64,000 bases of DNA, from positions 248,001-312,000 of the forward strand of contig JARPUW010000552.1 of NCBI GenBank assembly GCA_030533445.1, read 5' to 3'. Positions 1 to 6,870 of this stretch are shown here, piece after piece (position 1 is the first letter of the stretch; the number at the start of each line of letters is the position of its first letter). Origin of the DNA: Cyprinodon diabolis (taxonomy: Eukaryota > Chordata > Actinopteri > Cyprinodontiformes > Cyprinodontidae). The notes below the pieces were generated by a model that was given only the letters and a program-made list of their open reading frames with translations, was not told where the DNA came from and did no database searches. Position numbers and translations under genes: made by a program.

Positions 1-16
1 TACGCGCTCTCCCCTG
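1..16 (+). ncRNA. U1: U1 snRNA, 3' end only (cut by window edge)
   Basis: These are the last 16 nt of a U1 copy: the UACG loop of stem-loop IV and its 3' strand ending CCCCTG. The rest lies left of the window. Confidence 0.93.
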
Positions 17-39
17 GTTTATGTTCAAATAAGTACAGA
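17..39 (+). promoter_or_regulatory. U1 3' box (3'-end formation signal)
   Basis: Directly after the U1 3' end comes GTTT, six bases, then AAATAAGTACAGA. The vertebrate snRNA 3' box is GTTT, a short spacer, then AAARNNAGA. The fit is approximate but the position is right. It follows every U1 in the array; most copies read AAATAAG or AAAGAAG in the second half. The copy after the U1 at 15783 starts ATTT instead of GTTT. Confidence 0.7.
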
Positions 40-252
40 CTATTGGAGGTGATTGAATTTCCTGTCAGACTGTCATAGCACTTGAGTGAACAATATAAAA
101 TATGTGCTATCCCTAATACAAAATTGTCCAAAATGAAATATTTGCCCTATCGGAAGTGTGAATAATGGTTATGGCTCTTCTTCAACATCTGCCGGGTGAT
201 GGTGCTAGCCACTGAGTTTAAGTCAATCAATTCTGTCACTGATTATTCTCAA

Positions 253-286
253 TTCATTAACTGAGACCGGGGTTTGGGTTAATGAA
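253..286. repeat. Palindrome TTCATTAAC/GTTAATGAA with overlapping direct repeat AACTGAGACC
   Basis: Arms at 253-261 and 278-286 are perfect 9-bp inverted repeats around a 16-bp spacer. AACTGAGACC also occurs twice in direct orientation (259-268 and 285-294). The element lies about 230-265 bp upstream of the U6-like start, where vertebrate snRNA genes carry their distal enhancer, and the half-sites are TAAT-containing, homeodomain or POU-like. It recurs in every complete unit and is lost in the three short ones. Confidence 0.6.
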
Positions 287-371
287 CTGAGACCAGTCAG
301 TGGCAGAGAAATAACATTTCAGTGCCTGACATCTACCTAAGAGCAGAGGTGCTGGGGAAATGCTTCTCTGT

Positions 372-380
372 CCCCCCCCC
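372..380 (+). repeat. Poly-C tract of variable length
   Basis: A run of nine C here varies from 6 to 12 between units; the longest is at 62707-62718. In the three short units a run of 6 C forms the right-hand side of the deletion junction. Confidence 0.9.
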
Positions 381-451
381 ACCAGCAAAGACTTATTTTA
401 GTGTGGGCAACAATTAATTTTACCTGTCAGAAGCAGTGGCTGTTCAGGCAG

Positions 452-469
452 CACCCTTTTGCAGTGTTC
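452..469 (+). promoter_or_regulatory. PSE-like element upstream of U6
   Basis: CACCCTTTTGCAGTGTTC lies at -65 to -48 from the U6-like start, where the SNAPc-binding proximal sequence element of vertebrate U6 genes sits. It matches the element before U1 (1876-1893) at 12 of 18 positions without gaps, and it begins CACC like known vertebrate PSEs. It is repeated at the same offset before every U6-like copy. The copy before the U6 at 12282 has a T-to-G change in the final TTC. Confidence 0.55.
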
Positions 470-516
470 TCAAAGCCAAGAGGGGTCCAAAAATCAGGCC
501 CTGTTCTTCTCAGCTT

Positions 517-624
517 GTCGTTAGTTACCTAGCAACATATGCAAAATTGGATACGATACAGAGAAGATTAGCATGGCCCCTGCGCAAGGATGACACGCGT
601 GATCGTGAAGCATTTCCATATTTT
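517..624 (+). ncRNA. U6: U6-like spliceosomal snRNA (copy 1, reference description)
   Basis: U6 forms the catalytic centre of the major spliceosome and pairs with U4, U2 and the 5' splice site. Seen here: the ACAGAGA box (RNA positions 42-48), the AGC catalytic triad (54-56), the U4-pairing segment ATTAGCATGG, the CCTGCGCAAGG hairpin and GATGACAC (73-80), all as in vertebrate U6. The 3' CACG/CGTG hairpin is kept with a new loop. The first 20 nt differ almost completely from vertebrate U6 yet fold into an 8-bp stem with loop TTAC. Length is 108 nt against the usual 106-107. The start is the first base of this stem; the end is the TTTT tract. Copy-specific changes from the array consensus are G18A, which breaks the C3-G18 pair, and G96A. 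No TATA box is seen near -30. It could be a divergent functional U6 or a U6 pseudogene carried along by U1; I cannot decide. Confidence 0.88.
621..624 (+). terminator. Pol III terminator TTTT
   Basis: Four T end the U6-like RNA and are followed by CTTAAC. This is the minimum length used by vertebrate Pol III; most U6 genes have five or more T. The TTTTC sequence is the same after all 32 copies. Confidence 0.65.
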
Positions 625-843
625 CTTAACTCATGACCAGGGGAATTTTGAGTCTCTAATACGGTATCCTGCCTTGACAAACTTCACATGCAAATGACTG
701 CAAAGGGCCCACTCACACACTGGAAATTTTTAGAGTGTATAACTCAAGAACCGTGTGGGCTTTGGACCCGAAAAGGCCAACACACGATCATATGACAGTC
801 TGGAACAAGTGGGTAAAATTTGCTAACTCTACCTATAGCAGAA
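625..843. other. U6 3' flank with octamer; decayed repeat-like sequence
   Basis: No gene is seen. It contains the octamer at 688-695. From about 720 to 840 the sequence has the look of an old interspersed repeat, including phrases such as TATAACTCAAGAACCG that I associate with teleost intergenic repeats. This part may be one half of an element whose other half lies at 1150-1400. That is recollection, not a database match. Confidence 0.4.
688..695 (+). promoter_or_regulatory. Perfect octamer ATGCAAAT downstream of U6
   Basis: This is the exact Oct-1/POU2F1 site that normally forms the distal sequence element of snRNA genes. Here it lies 64 bp downstream of the U6-like gene and 1.24 kb upstream of U1, not at the usual -200 to -250 of either gene. 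It appears in every unit compared, including the three short ones. It may act as a downstream or bidirectional enhancer, or be coincidental. Confidence 0.55.
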
Positions 844-847
844 AATA

Positions 848-1000
848 GAACTTTATTGATCACACAGTGGATAAATTACCTCTCTGCATTTAACCCATCC
901 CCTTGGGGAGCAGTTGGCTGCCAGTGTTTGGCGCCTGGTGAGAAAGGTGGGGTTAATGGTCTTGCTCAGAGAGCCACCTGTGGGTATCTCAGATAGCACA
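848..1000 (+). mobile_element. Decayed teleost-type interspersed repeat
   Basis: The stretch from CTTTATTGATC through CATTTAACCCATCCC, GGGAGCAGTTGGCTGCC, GGCGCCTGG and GTCTTGCTCAGAG resembles a highly repeated teleost element often seen in introns and 3' UTRs. No terminal repeats, poly-A tail or target duplications are obvious, so the family and boundaries are uncertain. It is present in every unit and so was inside the unit before amplification. It is the main reason for suggesting a fish host. Confidence 0.55.
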
Positions 1001-1575
1001 TCTAAACACTAGTTCAATATTCCCCCATATGCAACAGTTTGGATAGCCCAACAAGGTACAACCCTGGAGTCCTTGTATTTTCCATGAGGCAACCTCTAAA
1101 TATGCTGCTTTAACAGTAGACTCTCTTATTTTTGCCAGCAGGGTATCTTCGTACGGTCATAGGACCCTACCACCGATTTTAGGCAAAAATTATCAAGATT
1201 GTCGTAAAGGGGTGAATATCGGATATGATGTTTGAGGCCTCAGTCTGAGTGGAGCCTGTGAGTTTGATGTCCCAGGTCCTCATGGTACAGTCGCAGCAGC
1301 GTCTGAGATTGTCAAAATCTGCATTTTTGATGGCTAATATCTCGTAGATGCTTTGTCCAATCTGTACCAAACTTGATTTCTGACTCCCTCCTCTGAGACT
1401 CTGCAAAGTAGAAAAAGCCCAGCTTTCTAGAGCTTTCCACCTGCTGTTTTTCCTTCAAAAGAATCCTAGCTGACTGAGACTGATGGCTTTTTCCTCAGTG
1501 ACAGGGAGCTGCGCACTGTGTAGTTGACCTTAGACTTTTAGAAAGTGACAGCCAAAAAGGCTGGAAAATTTCATT
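1001..1575. other. Long intergenic spacer, repeat-like, no gene recognised
   Basis: I see no RNA gene or convincing protein gene here on either strand. A minus-strand frame of 75 codons (1179-1406) recurs in most units but is broken or extended by small indels in others (93 codons where two extra T occur at 7425-7706, 35849-36130 and 46259-46540), so it is not under frame constraint. The 1150-1400 part looks like old interspersed repeat. A short hairpin CAGCC-AAAAA-GGCTG lies at 1549-1563. Confidence 0.5.
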
Positions 1576-1581
1576 CCCATT

Positions 1582-1657
1582 CAAGGTAATTGGAGGCATT
1601 ACCCTTTTAGTCTTATCTGATTACCTTGTAGATTTTATGCCTGTATTTTACAAGGTA
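1582..1657. repeat. Three-way inverted repeat with mutually exclusive hairpins
   Basis: ATTACCTTG (1620-1628) can pair perfectly with CAAGGTAAT (1582-1590) upstream. The overlapping TACCTTGTA (1622-1630) can instead pair with TACAAGGTA (1649-1657) downstream. The two hairpins share one arm and exclude each other. The element lies about 280-355 bp upstream of U1 and is present in all units. Confidence 0.6.
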
Positions 1658-1794
1658 TATAGGAATCATGATTGGACTCTTTGCCACGGATCCCGTCAGC
1701 TCTGTGTCAATTAGAAGAATAAGCATCTCCAACAAACTAGGGTGGCTCACTCATATCAAAATAGGTGCCTTTGATCTGAAAAGATGATGCTTTT

Positions 1795-1817
1795 GGGCTC
1801 CGCCTCCTCTTATAAAG
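1795..1817 (+). promoter_or_regulatory. GC box plus TATA box, about 125-140 bp upstream of U1
   Basis: GGGCTCCGCCTCC (1795-1807, Sp1-like) is followed by TATAAAG (1811-1817). U1 genes in vertebrates use a TATA-less PSE promoter, and this TATA is far from -30, so it may drive an upstream transcript or act as part of the U1 distal element, where Sp1 sites are common. CTTATAAAGG also fits an SRF CArG box with one mismatch. It is unchanged in the U1-containing units compared and absent from the three short units. Confidence 0.5.
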
Positions 1818-1875
1818 GACACAATAGCTCATGCCTGATCTTGACAAGTGCTGGAGGTTGGGGGGTTTCATTGGC

Positions 1876-1893
1876 CACCGCTTACCAGCATTC
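1876..1893 (+). promoter_or_regulatory. PSE-like element upstream of U1
   Basis: CACCGCTTACCAGCATTC lies at -60 to -43 of U1, the normal place for a SNAPc-binding PSE. It shares 12 of 18 positions with the U6 element at 452-469. The copies before the U1 genes at 4018, 30359 and 42852 read ACCAACATTC. Confidence 0.55.
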
Positions 1894-1935
1894 AGCTGCC
1901 ATGAATGGGATGCTTGACTTAGACTGTTCCACATC

Positions 1936-2099
1936 ATACTTACCTGGCAGGGGGGATACCTTGATCATGAAGGAGGTTCACCCAGAGTGAGGCTTGGCCA
2001 TTGCACCCCGGCTGTGCTGACCTTTGCGAATTCCCCAAATGTGGGAATCTCGACTGCATAATTTGTGGTAGTGGGGGACTGCGTACGCGCTCTCCCCTG
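1936..2099 (+). ncRNA. U1: U1 snRNA (copy 1, reference description)
   Basis: U1 recognises 5' splice sites by base pairing. This copy is exactly 164 nt, the vertebrate length. It begins ATACTTACCTG, complementary to the 5' splice site (positions 3-11). Stem-loop I has the U1-70K loop GATCATGAAGG; stem-loop II has the U1A heptad ATTGCAC (65-71); stem-loop III is TTCCCCAAATGTGGGAA; the Sm site is AATTTGTGG (125-133); stem-loop IV ends in a UACG tetraloop. Compared with human U1, the closing pair of loop I (26-39) is U-A instead of A-U, a compensatory change. The RNA start is fixed by ATAC and the end by CCCCTG before the 3' box. It equals the array consensus, as do copies at 4018, 8184, 10266, 28277, 30359, 40770 and 42852. 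It looks functional. Confidence 0.96.
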
Positions 2100-2598
2100 G
2101 TTTATGTCCAAATAAGTACAGACTATTGGAGGTGATTGAATTTCCTGTCAGACTGTCATAGCACTTGAGTGAACAATATAAAATATGTGCTATCCCTAAT
2201 ACAAAATTGTCCAAAATGAAATATTTGACATATCGGAAGTGTGAATAATGGTTATGGCTCTTCTTCAACATCTGCCGGGTGATGGTGCTAGCCACTGAGT
2301 TTAAGTCAATCAATTCTGTCACTGATTATTCTCAATTCATTAACTGAGACCGGGGTTTGGGTTAATGAACTGAGACCAGTCAGTGGCAGAGAAATAACAT
2401 TTCAGTGCCTGACATCTACCTAAGAGCAGAGGTGCTGGGGAAATGCTTCTCTGTCCCCCCCCACCAGCAAAGACTTATTTTAGTGTGGGCAATAATTAAT
2501 TTTACCTGTCAGAAGCAGTGGCTGTTCAGGCAGCACCCTTTTGCAGTGTTCTCAAAGCCAAGAGGGGTCCAAAAATCAGGCCCTGTTCTTCTCAGCTT

Positions 2599-2706
2599 GT
2601 CGTTAGTTACCTAGCGACATATGCAAAATTGGATACGATACAGAGAAGATTAGCATGGCCCCTGCGCAAGGATGACACGTGTGATCGTGAAGCGTTTCCA
2701 TATTTT
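2599..2706 (+). ncRNA. U6: U6-like snRNA, copy 2
   Basis: Differs from the array consensus only by C82T in the 3' hairpin loop. The 5' stem pairs fully. Confidence 0.87.
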
Positions 2707-4017
2707 CTTAACTCATGACCAGGGGAATTTTGAGTCTCTAATAGGGTATCCTGCCTTGACAAACTTCACATGCAAATGACTGCAAAGGGCCCACTCACAC
2801 ACTGGAAATTTTTAGAGTGTATAACTCAAGAACCGTGTGGGCTTTGGACCCGAAAATGCCAACACACGATCATATGACAGTCTGGAACAAGTGGGTAAAA
2901 TTTGCTAACTCTACCTATAGTAGAAAATAGAACTTTATTGATCACACAGTGGATAAATTACCTCTCTGCATTTAACCCATCCCCTTGGGGAGCAGTTGGC
3001 TGCCAGTGTTCGGCGCCTGGTGAGAAAGGTGGGGTTAATGGTCTTGCTCAGACAGCCACCTGTGGGTATCTCAGATAGCACATCTAAACACTAGTTCAAT
3101 ATTCCCCCATATGCAACAGTTTGGATAGCCCAACAAGGTGCAACACTGGAGTCCTTGTATTTTCCATGAGGCAACCTCTAAATATGCTGCTTTAACAGTA
3201 GACTCTCTTATTTTTGCCAGCAGGGTATCTTCGTACGGTCATAGGACCCTACCACCGATTTTAGGCCAAAATTATCAAGATTGTCGTAAAGGGGTGAATT
3301 TCGGATATGATGTTTGAGGCCTCAGTCTGAGTGGAGCCTGTGAGTTTGATGTCCCAGGTCCTCATGGTACAGTCGCAGCAGCGTCTGAGATTGTCAAAAT
3401 CTGCATTTTTGATGGCTAATATCTCGTAGATGCTTTGTCCAATCTGTACCAAACTTGATTTCTGACTCCCTCCTCTGAGACTCTGCAAAGTAGAAAAAGC
3501 CCAGCTTTCTAGAGCTTTCCACCTGCTGTTTTTCCTTCAAAAGAATCCTAGCTGACTGAGACTGATGGCTATTTCCTCAGTGACAGGGAGCTGCGCACTG
3601 TGTAGTTGACCTTAGACTTTTAGAAAGTGACAGCCAAAAAGGCTGGAAAATTTCATTCCCATTCAAGGTAATTGGAGGCATTACCCTTTTAGTCTTATCT
3701 GATTACCTTGTAGATTTTATGCCTGTATTTTACAAGGTATATAGGAATCATGATTGGACTCTTTGCCACGGATCCCGTCAGCTCTGTGTCAATTAGAAGA
3801 ATAAGCATCTCCAACAAACTAGGGTGGCTCACTCATATCAAAATAGGTGCCTTTGATCTGAAAAGATGATGCTTTTGGGCTCCGCCTCCTCTTATAAAGG
3901 ACACAATAGCTCATGCCTGATCTTAACAAGTGCTGGAGGTTGGGGGGTTTCATTGGCCACCGCTTACCAACATTCAGCTGCCATGAATGGGATGCTTGAC
4001 TTAGACTGTTCCACATC

Positions 4018-4181
4018 ATACTTACCTGGCAGGGGGGATACCTTGATCATGAAGGAGGTTCACCCAGAGTGAGGCTTGGCCATTGCACCCCGGCTGTGCT
4101 GACCTTTGCGAATTCCCCAAATGTGGGAATCTCGACTGCATAATTTGTGGTAGTGGGGGACTGCGTACGCGCTCTCCCCTG
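4018..4181 (+). ncRNA. U1: U1 snRNA, copy 2
   Basis: Identical to the array consensus over 164 nt. Its upstream PSE candidate has a G-to-A change. Confidence 0.95.
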
Positions 4182-4680
4182 GTTTATGTCCAAAGAAGTA
4201 CAGACTATTGGAGGTGATTGAATTTCCTGTCAGACTGTCATAGCACTTCAGTGAACAATATCATATATGTGCTATCCCTAATACAAAATTGTCCAAAATG
4301 AAATATTTGCCATATCGGAAGTGTGAATAATGGTTATGGCTCTTCTTCAACATCTGCCGGGTGATGGTGCTAGCCACTGAGTTTAAGTCAATCAATTCTG
4401 TCACTGATTATTCTCAATTCATTAACTGAGACCGGGGTTTGGGTTAATGAACTGAGACCAGTCAGTGGCAGAGAAATAACATTTCAGTGCCTGACATCTA
4501 CCTAAGAGCAGAGGTGCTGGGGAAATGCTTCTCTGTCCCCCCCCACCAGCAAAGACTTATTTTAGTGTGGGCAACAATTAATTTTACCTGTCAGAAGCAG
4601 TGGCTGTTCAGGCAGCACCCTTTTGCAGTGTTCTCAAAGCCAAGAGGGGTCCAAAAATCAGGCCCTGTTCTTCTCAGCTT

Positions 4681-4788
4681 GTCGTTAGTTACCTAGCGAC
4701 ATATGCAAAATTGGATACGATACAGAGAAGATTAGCATGGCCCCTGCGCAAGGATGACACGCGTGATTGTGAAGCGTTTCCATATTTT
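4681..4788 (+). ncRNA. U6: U6-like snRNA, copy 3
   Basis: One change, C88T, turns a G-C pair of the 3' hairpin into G-U. Confidence 0.87.
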
Positions 4789-6099
4789 CTTAACTCATGA
4801 CCAGGGGAATTTTGAGTCTCTAATAGGGTATCCTGCCTTGACAAACTTCACATGCAAATGACTGCAAAGGGCCCACTCACACACTGGAAATTTTTAGAGT
4901 GTATAACTCAAGAACCGTGTGGGCTTTGGACCCGAAAAGGCCAACACACGATCATATGACAGTATGGAACAAGTGGGTAAAATTTGCTAACTCTACCTAT
5001 AGTAGAAAATAGAACTTTATTGATCACACAGTGGATAAATTACCTCTCTGCATTTAACCCATCCCCTTGGGGAGCAGTTGGCTGCCAGTGTTCGGCGCCT
5101 GGTGAGAAAGGTGGGGTTAATGGTCTTGCTCAGACAGCCACCTGTGGGTATCTCAGATAGCACATCTAAACACTAGTTCAATATTCCCCCATATGCAACA
5201 GTTTGGATAGCCCAACAAGGTGCAACACTGGAGTCCTTGTATTTTCCATGAGGCAACCTCTAAATATGCTGCTTTAACAGTAGACTCTCTTATTTTTGCC
5301 AGCAGGGTATCTTCGTACGGTCATAGGACCCTACCACCGATTTTAGGCCAAAATTATCAAGATTGTCGTAAAGGGGTGAATTTCGGATATGATGTTTGAG
5401 GCCTCAGTCTGAGTGGAGCCTGTGAGTTTGATGTCCCAGGTCCTCATGGTACACTCGCAGCAGCGTCTGAGATTGTCAAAATCTGCATTTTTGATGGCTA
5501 ATATCTCGTAGATGCTTTGTCCAATCTGTACCAAACTTGATTTCTGACTCCCTCCTCTGAGACTCTGCAAAGTAGAAAAAGCCCAGCTTTCTAGAGCTTT
5601 CCACCTGCTGTTTTTCCTTCAAAAGAATCCTAGCTGACTGAGACTGATGGCTATTTCCTCAGTGACAGGGAGCTGCGCACTGTGTAGTTGACCTTAGACT
5701 TTTAGAAAGTGACAGCCAAAAAGGCTGGAAAATTTCATTCCCATTCAAGGTAATTGGAGGCATTACCCTTTTAGTCTTATCTGATTACCTTGTAGATTTT
5801 ATGCCTGTATTTTACAAGGTATATAGGAATCATGATTGGACTCTTTGCCACGGATCCCGTCAGCTCTGTGTCAATTAGAAGAATAAGCATCTCCAACAAA
5901 CTAGGGTGGCTCACTCATATCAAAATAGGTGCCTTTGATCTGAAAAGATGATGCTTTTGGGCTCCGCCTCCTCTTATAAAGGACACAATAGCTCATGCCT
6001 GATCTTAACAAGTGCTGGAGGTTGGGGGGTTTCATTGGCCACCGCTTACCAGCATTCAGCTGCCATGAATGGGATGCTTGACTTAGACTGTTCCACATC

Positions 6100-6263
6100 A
6101 TACTTACCTGGCAGGGGGGATACCTTGATCATGAAGGAGGTTCACCCAGAATGAGGCTTGGCCATTGCACCCCGGCTGTGCTGACCTTTGCGAATTCCCC
6201 AAATGTGGGAATCTCGACTGCATAATTTGTAGTAGTGGGGGACTGCGTACGCGCTCTCCCCTG
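6100..6263 (+). ncRNA. U1: U1 snRNA, copy 3
   Basis: Changes are G52A and G132A. The second turns the Sm site into AATTTGTAG; the final base stays a purine, so Sm binding may survive. The same pair of changes is in copies at 34524 and 44934. Confidence 0.94.
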
Positions 6264-6762
6264 GTTTATGTCCAAATAAGTACAGACTATTGGAGGTGAT
6301 TGAATTTCCTGTCAGACTGTCATAGCACTTGAGTGAACAATATAAAATATGTGCTATCCCTAATACAAAATTGTCCAAAATGAAATATTTGACATATCGG
6401 AAGTGTGAATAATGGTTATGGCTCTTCTTCAACATCTGCCGGGTGATGGTGCTAGCCACTGAGTTTAAGTCAATCAATTCTGTCACTGATTATTCTCAAT
6501 TCATTAACTGAGACCGGGGTTTGGGTTAATGAACTGAGACCAGTCAGTGGCAGAGAAATAACATTTCAGTGCCTGACATCTACCTAAGAGCAGAGGTGCT
6601 GGGGAAATGCTTCTCTGTCCCCCCCCACCAGCAAAGACTTATTTTAGTGTGGGCAACAATTAATTTTACCTGTCAGAAGCAGTGGCTGTTCAGGCAGCAC
6701 CCTTTTGCAGTGTTCTCAAAGCCAAGAGGGGTCCAAAAATCAGGCCCTGTTCTTCTCAGCTT

Positions 6763-6870
6763 GTCGTTAGTTACCTAGCGACATATGCAAAATTGGATAC
6801 GATACAGAGAAGATTAGCATGGCCCCTGCGCAAGGATGAAACGCGTGATTGTGAAGCGTTTCCATATTTT
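6763..6870 (+). ncRNA. U6: U6-like snRNA, copy 4 (C78A class)
   Basis: C78A gives GATGAAACG in place of GATGACACG, next to the internal stem-loop, together with C88T. The same two changes occur in copies at 35187 and 45597. Confidence 0.86.

Larger units (their letters stand above)
40..451. other. U1-to-U6 spacer
   Basis: No gene is seen here. The spacer holds a palindrome (253-286), a pair of direct repeats and a C tract, described separately. It is where a distal element for the U6-like gene would be expected (about -200 to -250 from its start, near 267-317), but no perfect octamer is present. The same spacer recurs in all complete units. The copy near 58425-58430 lacks 22 bp between two CAATTC repeats, and the copies near 49313 and 62407 lack 4 bp. 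Confidence 0.7.

Noticed and set aside
436..636. 66-codon + frame repeated in nearly every unit
   Set aside because: It reads directly through the U6-like RNA; its persistence follows from the repeat and the RNA, not from coding constraint.
1179..1406. 75-codon minus-strand frame, Cys- and Thr-containing
   Set aside because: It is frame-shifted by indels in several units (two extra T at 7568 and equivalents; one base lost near 15058), and the DNA looks like an old repeat.
625..1935. Additional snRNA, 5S rRNA or tRNA genes in the spacer
   Set aside because: I looked on both strands for the diagnostic starts and boxes of U2, U4, U5, U6atac, 7SK, 5S rRNA and tRNA (including a B box) and found none.
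1784..1990. 68-codon + frame repeated in U1-containing units
   Set aside because: It spans the U1 promoter and the first third of U1, so conservation is explained by those elements.
1936..2099. U1 as a simple retro-pseudogene
   Set aside because: Full length, compensatory stem changes, a correctly placed PSE candidate and a 3' box argue for a real gene in most copies; no poly-A tail or target duplication is seen.
1978..2322. 114-codon minus-strand frame
   Set aside because: It starts in the spacer and runs antisense through the 3' part of U1; it is truncated in other units (for example 26236-26472), and has no recognisable domain.
6224..6234. Sm-site loss in U1 copies with AATTTGTAG
   Set aside because: The change keeps a purine at the last position of the Sm consensus, so I do not call these copies dead on that basis alone.
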